A stretch of 64,000 nt of DNA from Toxonevra muliebris (lineage: Eukaryota > Arthropoda > Insecta > Diptera > Pallopteridae), in assembly GCA_963691655.1 (NCBI GenBank), contig OY829328.1, forward strand, positions 3,252,204-3,316,203, read 5' to 3'. Below, piece by piece: positions 24,297-37,421 of this stretch. Both the position numbers and the translations under genes were made by a program. The notes below the pieces were generated by a model, which worked only from the letters and a program-made list of their open reading frames with translations, searched no databases and was not told the DNA's origin. Positions within the stretch are counted from its first letter, which is position 1. The number at the start of each line of letters is the position of its first letter.

Positions 24297-24985
24297 CTAT
24301 ATCTGTATTTTTAAGTTTGAATTACTAGTGGTACCCCACAATTGAACTCCGTATGTCCAAACTGGTTTCAATCTCGTTTTATAAAGTAATAGTTTGTTCT
24401 CAAGACTCAGCTCTGATTTCGGATCCAATAACCAGTACATGCATTTTGTTTTTAAGTTAAGATGTAGTCTCTTCGCTTTTATATGCTCTTTCCAATTTAA
24501 TCTTTTATCAAGGAGTAGTCTTAAATATTTAACACTGTTACGTTTGGAGATAGTAATTGCATTCAGATTTAACGGAGGACATTCCCCTCTTCTTAATGAA
24601 AACGTGATATTTGCTGACTTTTCTGTATTCACCTTTATTTTCCAACGAAATAACCATTGTTGAATGTCGTCGAACTAGATTTGCCGCTAAAATGGCAATA
24701 TCGTCTGGATAAATAGCAATAGTAACAATATCAGTTTCAGGCAAGCCGCAGGTGAAAATTGAATAAAGAGCAGGACCCAGAACACTGCCCTGTGGAGCTT
24801 GAAGTAAATTTTTTAGTTTGTATAATAGCCCTTGATGCCAAACTCTGTCGAACGCTTGTCGAGTGTCTAAAAATATAGCAGAGCAATATTTTTTGCGTTC
24901 CAGAAAGTCAGTGACAATATTCACTATGCAATGATATTGCTCAGGAATGCCGTGCTTATGACGATTGGTGATCCGGAACTATATT
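24297..24985 (-). pseudogene. Jockey-type LINE reverse transcriptase fragment
   Basis: Minus-strand frames carry the RT core in order: VPDHQ-like start (near 24975, broken frame), IVTDFLERKKYCSAIFLD, AFDRVWH (about 24838-24858), PQGSVLGPALY (about 24770-24800), and the catalytic YADD box read as YPDD (about 24700-24711). After a frameshift come NTEKSANITFS, SVKYLRLLLDKRLNWKEHI and LKPVWTYGVQLWG. These are signatures of Jockey-clade non-LTR retrotransposons. Frameshifts, the A-to-P change in the catalytic box and truncation at both ends make it non-functional. Confidence 0.85.
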
Positions 24986-27585
24986 CTTATTTTCCCGTTA
25001 TATTAGCAATCTACTCAAGAGTTATTCCTTATTCTTATAATTATAAGTAAATCGTAAGAACTGAAAACAACAATAACTAATTATGTTCACCTTTTGCCTA
25101 TTTAATTTATTAAATTATTAAGTGTTTGAAAATCTTTGGGGGGAGGAAATTTCCCCCTGTCCCTCCCCTCATGCATAATTTTTTATATAATATTTATAAG
25201 TAACCAAGCACGAGTGATGATTTCAATTATATAATTGTATGATAAGACAATGAATGACATGCTTTCCACTGGGTATTAATGGGAAAGTAATGGGTAAAGT
25301 AGAAAGAACTACCTGAAATGTGGTGAAATTCTTTCAATATTCTCTTATTTTATTTGTTGAAATCTGAATATTTTTCTCTTGTTGAGTGTTTTGTTTCATA
25401 ATCTCCTCATCATCTTAGCGCTATATATCCTTTCGTTAACTGTATATGTACTATGTGTAATTATTTCGCATTTTTCTGTTTTTGATACAATAACAACTAC
25501 AATACGTTTGAATTTGAATTCACTGAATAAATAAAATTTTTTTTTTGTTTTATTATTTTAAATTTCATTCGGTTAAAATAGGAGAAAACGAATTTAGCTT
25601 ATTTTTGGATATTCGAATTTTGAACTGTAAATGCCAAAGTGCTTCATATGAAGGGACATTAACTTTAAAAAAGTTTTGTCTTGAGCCTAGCGATTGTTCC
25701 GAAGTTATAGAGGATTAAAAGTAAAGGATTTTTTTCTTAAATAACACTAGTTTACAGCCACTTTGTATTAAGGATCCTACTATTTTTCTTTTACGCACCT
25801 TGGGCCGCTTTACTCGAAAACTGCATCAAATTTATGTATAGGTTTTCGAGATGTCATTTTTGGAATTTTTCGTTTGTTTTTCCCGAAGGTAGTTTGTCTG
25901 TTTTGACCATGTCTCGAGAGGAAAACGACCAAAATGATTGCGCGAAAATAGTACAATTTTTTACTTTTTTCAACTTCCCTTGTTACCTACTTTCATGTTG
26001 ACCATCGGGTCCGAATCACCATGTATATATACTTTCTATATACTACTGTAAAACGTAGCCGATGAAATGAGGCAATAATATACTTTATAAATGAGTAAAA
26101 ATACAGTTATAGAGAAAAAGTTGAATTTTGGTCTTGGTACATAATTGGTCATAGTTTTGGTATTTATCCATAGAATTTGTTCATAAATACCATATTCTCT
26201 TCTCGTAAAAGTATAAGCTCTATGTAAAAAGTAAGAAATACAGCGTATTTTACTGCTCTGATTTTTGTCCTTTTAAACTAGTGATTTCCGAAGCATGCTG
26301 ATAATTATAATAAACAAATTCCATCAAGCATACATAGTATATGCAAAAACAAACGCTATATATGAGACTTAGTAAGGCCTTCAGGTTAGGGATATATACG
26401 TACAAAAACCGAATAGGATTTTATAAAGTATAGAAAGAATTAAGAACTTCTTCTTGATTTTTCATCTGTTCAAAAATGATGTACCATTTTTCACTTGCTG
26501 ACCTATTCAAAAATTACTCTTACGCCCAAAATTCTATTCCCAAAATTCGTCAGGTTTCAGTTATCGTAGTTTCGAAAATACTTAACTTTAAAAATAGGTA
26601 CTGCAGAATTTTTCGCTTTTCAAACCTTAATTATTTTTCACCAAAATTTTTATGTTTTTTTTTTAGTTGAAGTATTGCCTTTAAGATTACATCGAATTTG
26701 TTTGATTTTTTTTTCTTTTTTTAATTTTGTCTATGGGACGAGTTACTGTACAACGCCACTAAAACTCAGATTTTTACATTTTTCATTTTCAATTTCCCCG
26801 GTTTACTGGCAGAGTTTCAGAAAATTTTGGAAGAAAAAAGTTTCCGCATAATTTTTAGATGAGGAAATAAATTTTTATTTAAGACATAAAAATATATTCC
26901 GTGAGAAAAAAATCAATCTAATGTATAGTATTCTTTTGGGTGATAATGGTAAAAATACATTTTAAAATGTTTACTAAATAATTAGTTTGGAAACAAAAAT
27001 TTAAAATTTTTTAAAATTAATAGGTTTTGAATGAAAAATGATGCAGAAGAATATCAAAAAGTTCATAGAACTATCAGATCAGACGATCGTTCCGGATCCT
27101 GCTACGATTCCTCATAAGTGATCTTTGTGGTAGCTCCCTCATTTCAACAATCTATATGTATAACTGAAAACATTGTAAAGTTAAAGAGAATTACAAGGCA
27201 ATTATTTTCATTGAATAATATTATTCAAAGGAACTCCACTACCGTTCTATATACTTTTTGCTTTTCTTTTTTAGCTTTTATATATTGGCCAGATTATCTG
27301 GCATCTAATATGAACCGTGTCTGTTTTTCGTATAAGAAATGTATTTAAAATTTTTAATAAAATTTGTAAAAAAAATTTTCCAAATTAAAAATATTAAAAA
27401 ATTAAAAATGTTTTGTTAAAAAACTAAGTTTGCTACTATAAAATCCAATACAAAAAGTAACTAACTAGTTACTTATATTTTTGCTTGCCATTCAGTTCAT
27501 CGTGTTACCCGCGTTAAATCGATTAAAACTATTTCATAATCTAAAATTATTTATTTATTTACAAGTGCAATATAATCATAAACTA
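24986..27585. other. Non-coding DNA, no gene recognised
   Basis: AT-rich. At 27075-27135 there is a block (CAGACGATCGTTCCGGATCC, then GATTCCTCATAAGTGATCTT) that is a diverged copy of 57717-57780, so it belongs to a dispersed repeat. No frame has recognisable domains. Confidence 0.45.
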
Positions 27586-29290
27586 GCTGACCCGGCAGAC
27601 GTTGCTCTGCCCTTTACGGAGAAGCGGGAAAATTTAAGTTTATTTCAATGAAGAAGAATTAAGTTTCTTGGTGTTTAAAATTGAACATTGGTAATGACAA
27701 TTTAAGCTTCAAGTACGTACATTGAATTTGGTAAAAATTCTTGATTTAAAAATAAGGTATCAAAATTGTCATTTTTAAAACTATTTAATTTGCAGAAGAA
27801 TATCAAAGACCGTTCTAGAAGTTATATCTAATTCCAAAAGCTATTTAAAAATATGGACCCATTTGCTATTTATTATAAAAATAGAATTTATTATAGAATT
27901 TATTACGTCACCTATCGGATTTTGACATAGCTAGGTAGGCTCTTGAGATATTTCATAAATTAGTAGAAATAATAGTAAAAAATAATAATAATAAATAGAA
28001 GCAGAAAAAACAGTGAAAAAGTAGTAGAAAACAACAATAAATTGTAGAAAAATGTAGTAAAAAAGTGGTAAAAAGTATAAGTAGATAAAGTAGTAAAAAA
28101 GTAGTCGAATATAAGAAAATGTTGGAAAAAATAAATTAAAATAGTAGTGGAAAATAGAAGTAGAGCATGGTGCAATACCCACTAATCTAACAAACTGAGA
28201 GAATTTTTTAAATCTGGTATTGACAAATAATACTTCCATACTAAGATATCCGGTAATAAAAAATCAGGGTATATAGAAGGTGTCACACCCCCTTTGTCAA
28301 CCCACCCAAATTTTTGTTATAGCATTTCATTGTTAATTCACGTTCTTGTACCAAATTTCTGTATTGTGCTGTAAATGATTCTTGAGATATACCCAAAAAA
28401 TATTGGGATTAATTTTATTATGGTTCAGTTGAATTATAGAAACAATATTTCAGGACGCTCTATATTCATATCAAAGACCATTCTTGAAATTATTTAAAAA
28501 TTTGAACCAATTTCATATTTATTATGAATATAGAATTTGTTACAGCCGCTACCTATCGGATTTTAAGATAGCTAGGCAGGGTCTTAAGATATTTCATAAA
28601 GTAGTATAAATAATAGTAGAAAAGGGAATAGAGAAAGTAGTAGAAAATAGTAGCAAAAAAGTAGAAGAAAATAGTAGTAGAAAAGGTAGTAGGAAAAAGA
28701 ATAGAGAATAGTATTACAAATTGTTGTAAAAAAGTAGTAAAACGGTAGCAGAAGAAGTAAAAATGTAGTAGAAAGAGTGGTAGAAATAATAGTAAAAAAT
28801 AGTGGTTGAAAAACTGTAAAAAAGTAGTAAAATATAGTAGTGAAAAATAGTAGAAAGTAGTAGTAGAAAATAAGAAAAAATGTATTAAAAAGTAGCAGAA
28901 AAAAGTACTAAAATAGTAGTAGAAAGTATTGGTTGAAAAAGTAGTAGAAAATAAGAAATAGAATTAGTAGTAGAAATAGTAGCAGAAAATAAAAGTGAAG
29001 CATGGTGCCATACCCACTAATCCAACGAACTGAATGAATTTAAATTTTAGTACCGTACCATAAATACCTCCTAAGATATCTCATAATGGAAATTCAGGTT
29101 ATATGGAAGGTGCCACACCCCCTTTGTCAATCCCACCCATATTTTTGTTGTAGCATGACATTGTCAATTCTCGTTATTGCACCAAATTTCTGTACTGTGC
29201 TATAAATGGTTCTTGAGATATACCCAAAAAACTATTAGAATTGTATGGGAGGTGCCACGCCCACTTCACTAAAAGCCATTATGAATAGTT
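27586..29290. repeat. Tandemly duplicated interspersed repeat with internal AGTAGTAGAAAAT minisatellite
   Basis: The element opens with TAGCTGACCCGGCAGACGTT, a motif I have met in many arthropod repeats. It contains two diverged copies in tandem (about 27800-28430 and 28465-29235). Each has, in order, CCTATCGGATTTT.A.ATAGC, an expandable AGTAGTAGAAAAT-type array (27960-28160 and 28600-28990), AGCATGGTGC, GGTGCCACACCCCCTTTGTC, ACCAAATTTCTGTA and TTCTTGAGATATACCCAAAA. A further TGCCACGCCCACTTCAC lies at about 29255. The Tyr/Phe-rich minus-strand frames are artefacts of the array. Confidence 0.75.
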
Positions 29291-30237
29291 ATGATCCATC
29301 CTCCCGCCTAAGAAAATATATTCTGATAATACGATGACATGCACACAAAACTCTACGATTATATTTATAAAGATTGTCTGCGTTTATTATCAACAAATAT
29401 TTTTTTTTTAATAGTACAACTGCAAACTTCTAACCAACTCCGTTAATAAAGTCATGTAACCATATTGATAACTATATTAGAATAAACGATGAAAAATGTA
29501 GAAGGGAGAGAAAATTAAATAAATTCCTTTTGAAATAAATACCAAAATATGTATGAATCCTTGGATAGAACAAAATAGATGGAATTCAAATAGCTCTAGT
29601 TAAATGTTAAAGGGATTTAGTTTGTTTAAGTACACGAGTACGATTTAAATTAACAAGAAGTACTAGTCTATGAGTCAGGAAAGAAAAGCTAAAAGTTATT
29701 GAAACAGACAGACAAAAAATTTAATTGTAAATGTAATTTTGCACTTTTCAAACTCTATGTACTTGTGTAAATTGGGTCAACGAAGGTAAAGTAGCAAAGC
29801 TCAAGGGTTGTACAGCTCCTGCAATCTGAGTTGACAATTCCCTTTTACTTTTTGAAGAGTACACCACTGCCCCTTCAGCTGTTCAGTGTGCGACTGCATA
29901 AGACGCAAAAATAAAGTCATTAAATAATTGTAGTATTTACTTAAGACCAAAATGATGGAACAGAATAACATAGAGCGAAATACCATATATCCATAACTTC
30001 TAACATTTCGAAAATGCATACTTATGTTGTAAAATAATATTACTGCACGAAGGATACGATATGTACTCGGCATGTGTTTGAAGAGCTCTTGCGCGAATTT
30101 AAGAGCGCTAGCGAAGAGAGCCATTCATAATGAAATTCACCACGCTTACTCGTTTATGCTCAGACTGAATGCGGTTTTTCCTATCCAGGCGCTATTTGGG
30201 CGCAAAAAAGTTAAAAAGTATCAACGACAACGTAAAA
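29291..30237. other. Non-coding DNA upstream of a candidate transcribed exon
   Basis: AT-rich. The 107-codon minus frame at 29801-30124 has no family resemblance. GC content rises from about 30050 toward 30300, consistent with a promoter-proximal region. No TATA box is seen. Confidence 0.4.
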
Positions 30238-31593
30238 TCAGTTGCAGTGCGTAGGCGGTTGTCGTAGACGTCGTAGCCAACACGTGCTACATACGGTCGT
30301 CTTTATTAAAAAAATCAAAAAAAAAATAAAAAAAACAAAATAGCAACAAACATATTTGAAGGCAACAGTAGTAAAATTTTAAGCCAAAAAGTTTGTAAAG
30401 CTAAATTTGTGGAAAGTTGAAAAAAACGAAAACGCTTTTCAAAATTTTATTTGAAAATAAAAAAAAAAAAAAAATTGAGAAATAAATTTTATTGAAAAAA
30501 ATAAGTATTAATAAAATTAATTGCACCTTGTTATTTGCACCGTTTGTTAACTTTATTTGAATTTGATTTATGAACAAATAAAACTATTTTATTCGAAATT
30601 TAAAAAAAAAAAAATTGATTGTGAACAAATGAAGAAACTGAAAACATTGACAATAATTTTGTAATTTATTTTTGAAATAAAAAACACTAATTAGTATTAA
30701 AAGTATTAACTTTTTAATACACACTTTAATACACTGGAAATAAAATGCTGAAATACGAAATGTGACAATAATATTTCTCTGAATCAAAAAATAAGATAAA
30801 ACAAAATAATCAAAAAAGGAAAAGAAAATCATATTAATTTTAAACAAGCATGAACAGCAGAAAAAAAAAACAAACGCAAGAACCTAATCAAGATTATTAT
30901 TAAACATTTTTAATAAAATGCAATCAAAGCTTATAATTAACTTATTTGGAAAAAATTCTATTTACACTAAACGAATAAAATGAAAAGAAAAAATACAAAT
31001 TCAAAAAATAATAGCTAAAAAAAGGAACCTTTAAAAACACACACAAAAATACCTACCAAAAAATAAAAAAAAACTCCAAGCAAAAGAAAGCGGTGGGAAA
31101 TAAAGAAGAACAAAAAAGTATATTCCAATTTTTCATAGCCAAGTGAAAATATATTGTGTACCTACCCCATACAACAACAAAAATACCAAATATATAAAAA
31201 AAAAAACAAAATCGTAAACGTTACACGAAATAAATATAAAATAAACCATTCGCTTTCGCCTCCCTCTTTGTCAACCTCCACCTCAACCTTAATACATTCC
31301 CAAAGCAACTCAATTCAACTCGACTCGCAACTCAAAGCAACGGCCTAAAAGCTACAAAGCAGAGAGGTGTATAGCCTCAAGGAGTAAAAACAACAACAAA
31401 CAGCATCAGCCTCTGAAGCATTTATAGCGCCGTCGCCATTGCCATCGCCATCATCTGTAGTGACTACTTACTGTCTGTCAGTCTGCCTAAAATACCAACG
31501 AAAACCCGAAAACCCATAAAGGAAAAGGGAGTAATAGGTGAAGTAAGAACACAAACGACAACCGCCTTGGCAAAACGTTGGAAAATACCAAAA
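30238..31593 (+). promoter_or_regulatory. Candidate transcription start and long 5' non-coding exon of an unidentified gene
   Basis: TCAGTT at 30238-30243 is a perfect fly initiator, and AGACGT at 30266-30271 matches the downstream promoter element but one base off the ideal spacing. The following 1.35 kb looks like a fly neural-type 5' UTR: A-rich with CAACAACA, GCCATCGCCATCATC and CTGTCTGTCAGTCTG tracts and many short upstream ORFs, ending at a donor-like AAA/GTACGT at 31593/31594. No protein-coding frame is present. This is inference from composition and motifs only. Confidence 0.3.
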
Positions 31594-31755
31594 GTACGTT
31601 TTTCTTTGCTTTTCTATATACGAATGCATGTGTAAGTGTACGTATATGTATACATGTATATTTCTTCCTTTTGTCACTTAGATTTTCGTATTTATGTAGG
31701 TACATATATATATGTATTGCTAATGCAAACAACGACTACAACAATCATAACAACA

Positions 31756-31775
31756 ACAGCAGCAGCAGCAGCAGC
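31756..31775. repeat. (CAG)n microsatellite
   Basis: About seven GCA/CAG units in the + strand after AACAACAA. Not in a supported coding frame. Confidence 0.8.
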
Positions 31776-31799
31776 TAGAATAAAACGTAAGAGAAAAAG

Positions 31800-34430
31800 A
31801 TGAAAATGACGAAGAAGACGAAATACATTTGAAAAGAAAACTTTACTTATTGTTGAGCCTGTGTGTATATTTCATTTGTGTGTTGAGAGATTGTAAGAAA
31901 ATACATACACATACACATACATAAGCAAAATAAACAACAACAAAGCGCATAAACAGAAAAGAAAACATAACGTAGTACTGAAATGAAACCCTGGCAAACA
32001 GGCAAGCAAGCATCACCATCAAGTCACATACACAAGCGCATATGCACATATACACGTACACACACACAGGAATAACAAAAAAAAACAAGTCACTCGCTTG
32101 CTCGTTCGCTATCCGCGCGCAGCTAAAGTTAATTTTAGGCAGCAAAAGCACAAATCAGCAGCTAACATGGAACGGCAACAACAGCAACAATATTTGGCAC
32201 ATAAAAAATCGATTTTCATGCACCCTGCTTCTTCTTTTTCTCTTTTTTATTATTATTTTTTTTTGTTTATTTTACATTTTGCATCCTATTAAAAAATTTT
32301 TATTCGTAGGTATGCATATGTATATGTGTTTTTTGTTTTAAAATAATAAATATGTAAATAGTTACAGTTTATTTATACGCATGCATACTTACATAAATGC
32401 ACAGTAAATAAATATAATTAAAGTTAAAATGAAAAATTACCGTCGGCCATTTCACATTTAACATTATTTACTAACAAAATATTTAATATTTTCACACAGC
32501 ACATTATTGCACGGTAAAGTGTAACCAAATCTGTTAAATGTGTGGTCAAATCGAAATTCCGAAATCACTACCAAAATTTCCAATAGAAAAAAAGTTCGGC
32601 TTTGTGTAGTGGGGGGCGTGGTTGTCGCCCATCTGATTTTGATGGTAATTGTATCATTATTAGCAACTAACTACGTGCACTAAGCCTTATTAAATTGACT
32701 CAAAAACATGACCGCTCACACCGATTTCTACAGGTATCATGGATTTGAAATTATTTCCCTGTTTATAATAAATTTTTAGCAGTACTACCAATTTATCAAC
32801 TTTGTTTGGCTACTTGAAAATTTTTGTTGCCCTTTCGATTAGGAGATAACTTGGCCTGCCTACTTATTTTATTTAAAAACTGCGGGACGTTGTGTCGTAT
32901 ATATACGTAATAAATTTGTACATGTTGTATGTATGGTACTTTGTCTCTGCCGAGATATCGTTAATAAAAAAATAAATTTTATTTAAACTACCACGTTGTC
33001 CGAATTAATGAGGGTGCGGATTACCGACTCCTCTCTGTACCACCATCAACAAGCCAACACAGAATCAAGAGTATCTTATGTTATTTTTAAACCATGAGAG
33101 AGGGAGTCTTTTGAATCTATGCCAGTATCTTCCCAATTAGCAGATGAAGTAAATTTTAGTTTTTAGTTTTTGAAAAACAAAATGTTCATTTTCATTATCA
33201 CAATTTACCCTCTTTCTCGCACTTTGGTCCTTTTTTGGATCCTATTGCTGCCTGAGAATAGCAAATCTCCAAGAGTAAAAATTTGGAATAAAACTACAGA
33301 GCTTGGATTAGGATCTTCAAGGCCAGTTCTGCCATAAAAGAAGAAAACGAATAAGTTTACAAGAAATTCCTCATGAAATTAAACTGAAGTTTTCAAAAGC
33401 AAAATTTTGAGCTAATTTCGAAAATCATTATAAAACGCATAATCGTTGAAAAAATGTATGGATAAAAAGAAGTCATCTTCCCTATGGAAAAATAAATTAC
33501 AATTACTTACGACAATATCGGATGAAATTTCGGTTTTATATAATTAATTTTCTAAAAAAAACTTTCATTGCAATTTTTATTTTTTGTAGGAGTAGAAAAA
33601 TGATACTGATAGCATGGTATGTTGCAACAATAAACATTGCCTCTAAAAATTTTAAATAATTTTTACCAATTGATGTTTTTTTTTTTTTTCCTCAAAACTA
33701 ATAATAATATTTAGATTTATATTCATTTGCTCAGTCATAACAATTATTAAGAAAATAAAAAAATAATAGTTTTTTGGTTTTTATATTTTAAATCGACAGG
33801 AAAACATCAAAAAGTTACACAGCCTTGTGGTTTTGAGCTAGGTCGTAAAAATTGCTTATCTGTGTGTATTGTCGAGTTGCAGGTAAAAAAAATGTATTAC
33901 GAGAGCGACTTTTACAAACAAAGACAATACTGAAGCGAGTAACATTTTGATTGTTTCCTTTCGAACAAAAATTTAAAAATCGAAAATCAGAAACTATTGA
34001 AGTATTATATCTGAGCAAAGAAATAAAAGAAATAACTTATAATTATTAAACAAAAAAAGAAAAATCAAAAAATTATTTTTATCATCAGTTAAATAAAACT
34101 CAAGTAATAAGTATTAAATTTATATAAAAAGTTCATTATTTTGGAATAAGAATAGTTACAATATTTCTTTTAAATATATTATTGGAAAAATAAAAACTCT
34201 TACTTTTTCGCAAAATTTTTGTATCCTTGATAGTTTCTTACTAGGGAGCTATTGAAAGTTTATTGGTTTTGACTTTGTGACGTCAGATTGTTCAAAGTTT
34301 AAAAACCACTTTTAAAAATATATATATGTATTTATTATTTTGGTTATAAAAATGAAAAAAAAACACACTTTTTTCCTAATTAAAATTTCAGCTTCAAATA
34401 TAATATAATACACGCATACATACATATACA
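31800..34430. other. Non-coding DNA with microsatellites, no gene recognised
   Basis: ACAT/CACA tracts (31900-32070). A Gln-rich + frame at 32167 (MERQQQQQYLAHKKS) runs into poly-Phe low complexity and has no support. At about 32600-32640 GGGGGGCGTGG is an inverted-orientation relative of the CCACGCCC repeat at 29255. The rest is AT-rich. Confidence 0.45.
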
Positions 34431-34918
34431 TTAGAGTGGTTCTTAGGCATATGGGGGAAATATTTTATTTAATGTTTTTATTCTACACCCTTTAATTTTA
34501 TTCTTTTATGTGAAAAATGTAAACTGTGAAAGTTTCAGGCAAAAATATTTAAATTTAAACGTGCCTCCTCGGACTCAAAGTTTATATGTGAAAAACACTC
34601 CCGTATTATCAAATAGTCCAGTCGGCAGAGTAAAAAATAGACCAAAAGTACATAATAATTCTTATCTGAGATTTTTTTTCAGTAATTGTTAGTGGGGATA
34701 TAATAGATGGAAAAACCAATATATATAATAATAAAAACAATAATTTAAATAAATAAGCAGCATATTACATACATACATATTTTTGAAGCCGAGGAGACAC
34801 GTTTAAATACAAATATTTTTGTCTGAAACTTTTACAGCTTATATTATTAGCATAAAGGAACAAAATTAGTTGGCGTATGGAAAAATATTCCAAACTTAAA
34901 AATTAAGGACCACTCTAA
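34431..34918. mobile_element. Foldback element with TTAGAGTGG termini
   Basis: Both ends read TTAGAGTGGT(T/C)CTTA inward. The arms remain inverted far inside: AAGTTTCAGGCAAAAATATTT and TTTAAACGTG.CTCCTCGG on the left (to about 34577) pair with 34784-34860 on the right. The loop is about 200 bp. Flanks are ACAT/TATACA-rich, so the duplication is ambiguous (possibly TATACA). The termini resemble TTAGGGTGG at 41146, suggesting one family, probably in the Tc1/mariner group. The 60-codon frame inside has no recognisable domain. Confidence 0.7.
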
Positions 34919-37091
34919 TATACATACATATAATAAAGTCTAACATCCAAGCCAAAAGCAGAGTACAAACAACTTGTGATGTATTTATATACCGAAATAT
35001 TCATTTGGAAACATATATAAATAGAATCTAATTTTTAAAACAACCTGCGGCAAAAAACTGTGGTTTCAACAAAATAAATTGTTGGTTGTTGTTGATATTT
35101 TGTTCCTAAATTTTTCACAGCCACAATGTTGTTTACCTTTTCCTTCCTTCTTCTTCCCCTTCTTGATTTCTGGTACAATCACTTTAAAAACAATTAGAAT
35201 TAATTTAATTATCTCTAAAGTTCAAAAACTTCAAATAAAAATCAAAAACACTTTATTTGATTCAATGTCGAGTATCAATTAAATTGTGTACTTAAAGTTG
35301 AGTTGTTATTTAAACGTACTGGTATTTTGTAAATCTTATTTGTTATTGCCTTACACATTTTGGGTGTTTTTATTTATTTTTATTTTTTGCTTTTGGTTCG
35401 CTGAAAATCGACGGTAACTATAACTTTTTACTGTAACGATAGTGTTTTCCGCAACCAGCATCCAAAATAAATTTCAATTATTTCTCCAAGTAAATATTTT
35501 TTCTGAACAGCAATTATTTCTCATGGCAAATCTTAATCTTCATCGCCTCTATGATAGCAGTTTGTTTTTCTTTTTGATTTCCATAGTAATTGGAGCAGTA
35601 AGTAATTGAATAAAATGGAAAATAAATACACATATTAAATTGAAAACAAATTCCTTTAGAATGGAATGAAATTTGCAACAAAAAAGTTTAATAATTTATT
35701 GTTATTTTCACTAGGTCGACCGCAAAGGCAACAAAAACAGATTCAAACAAAAAACCATTACAAAGAAACTTAATTTACCAAAATGTAATGACTACAAATT
35801 TTCTAGAAAAATTCAATGAATAAACCCCTCCTCTCAACCATAAGGATCGTTGCACCTGAAACAAAAGACTTTATAAAGGAACGAAAAGACTTCAAATTTT
35901 ACCCAGCATCCATTACTAGATCTACGCTTGGATCCGCTGGTGTGTGCATACCGCCACGTAGGGTAGGTGCCAAAAAGTATTTCTTCGCTGCCATGCTGCA
36001 AGGCATCGAAGGCTAAATTTGCTCTCTCTGTTCCTCTGCAACGGTTAATTTTTATTCTGTATAATGAAGTTCTCCCTACTACGAATTTTGCGTTCTGCTT
36101 TTATTGTGTTTTGATCTCTTTTTAACGAATTTTTCTCTACAACGAACGATTTTAGCAGCTGTAATTTAACTCTCATGCTGAGCAAAATGTAAACATAAAC
36201 ACAGTTGACTGTGTTCAGTGATCATGTTGAAAATTACTAATTACTGTAATTAAAAAAAAATGATTTCATCATTTCTGTATAACGAAATAATTTCCTAGTC
36301 CCTAACGAATTCTTTATAGTGAAGACTGTATTTTGTTTCATGCAAATTCTTTACAGTCGTTAAAATATATACATATATTTTTTCAATTCCTGTACTTTAC
36401 AGTACTAATTTAATTTTTTATTTCCTATTTTTCTAATATGATTTATTTATTGGCTAAATACTTAAAAATCGAGTACTGGAAGGGTATGCAAGGAAAAACA
36501 TGGTTATGGTGATTACATAATCTTTTTGAAACTGAAAATATACAAATTTTTCTGTCGGAAGCGGTATGCGCAATGGATATTTTCAGAGTTTCAATTACGA
36601 TGCAAATATTTGTATTGCATTCTGCATCAGTTGCAAGAAGAATAAAATTGGGTCGGCAGCAGCATAAAATGAAAATAAATAGAGTACATTAATACATACA
36701 TACATCGAAGAATTTTTGAAGGAGAGAGAGGGGGTTTAACACTTGCGTCCCTTTAAAATTTCTCAACTCTTGACCAACGATTAAAATGTATTGGGTTTTT
36801 ATCGGTAAGGGGGAGAGGCGGTTTTCTCCGAAATCAGCACAAGGATCCGCTAGTGTAAATATGTATGTATTTTAAAGGACACATACATTATTAATTCTCA
36901 ACAATTCTTCAATTAAAGAGCGTCTAACAATAAGTTATATGAGAATTCCTTGTATAGAAGCAAAACATTGAAACAAATTTTCAAAACTTGGTTCTTTCAG
37001 CAGCTAATAACTCGCAGGTGCTAATCTCAATGACGTAATTCGTGACCAAAAGTTTTTCAGTTATTTCAGAAAACTTAAGCAGTATAATTAC
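34919..37091. other. Non-coding DNA with a possible pogo-like end
   Basis: No gene recognised. At 36300-36350 the sequence TAACGAATTCTTTATAGTGAAGACTG followed by TA reads inward as a CAGTCTTCACTATAAAGAATTCG terminus, like the CAGT..ATAACGAA ends of pogo/Tigger elements. Similar ATAACGAA motifs recur at 36135 and 36280. No matching left end or transposase was found; the 66-codon frame at 35816-36016 is unrecognised. Confidence 0.3.
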
Positions 37092-37421
37092 AGTGGTGAC
37101 CAACGGTCCCACATTTGCCGGGACAGTTCCGCTTTCAGCAAAATGTCCTGGTGAAATGATTTTTAAATACAGGACGTGGAAGCGTCCCGTACTTTACTTT
37201 TTGTCCCGAAAAAGTACGGAATTCTTGTCATTTGGGCTCAAATATTTCCTCACTTTATTCAAAAGCACATATCTTTTAAAAATATTTTAAAAATCTTCGT
37301 GTTTAGTTTTTGCCTTCTCGCCTCAAATGCATCTACTGAAGGATTATTTTCAATTATAAATAATATTTGGACAACTGAGAAAACCCAACTTAAAATTGAA
37401 ACGCTTAATTTCAAAACTTAA
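37092..37421 (+). pseudogene. hAT transposase C-terminal (dimerisation) fragment with a hAT-like terminus
   Basis: The + frame at about 37314-37421 reads LLASNASTEGLFS, then IINNIWTTEKTQL, then KIETLNF and a stop. This is the C-terminal hAT dimerisation motif (family pattern SNASVER.FS..N.I.T..R..L..ETL). Upstream in the same frame, WAQIFPHFIQKHISFKNILKI fits the preceding helix. CAGTGGTGACCAACGGTCCC at 37092 is a hAT-like terminal repeat, too close to the C-terminus for an intact element, so internal deletion or nesting is implied. E to G in the conserved ER and the short frame show it is dead. Confidence 0.7.

Noticed and set aside
27931..28239. 102-codon minus frame rich in Tyr and Phe
   Set aside because: Produced by the AGTAGTAGAAAAT array read on the other strand; pure low complexity.
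29801..30124. 107-codon minus frame starting MALFASALKF
   Set aside because: No recognisable domain, biased composition and no splice or start support; it lies just upstream of a candidate + strand start.
31756..32240. Possible poly-Gln coding exon (CAG tract and MERQQQQQ frame)
   Set aside because: The CAG tract and the Gln frame are separate, and neither connects to a supported splice site or longer protein.
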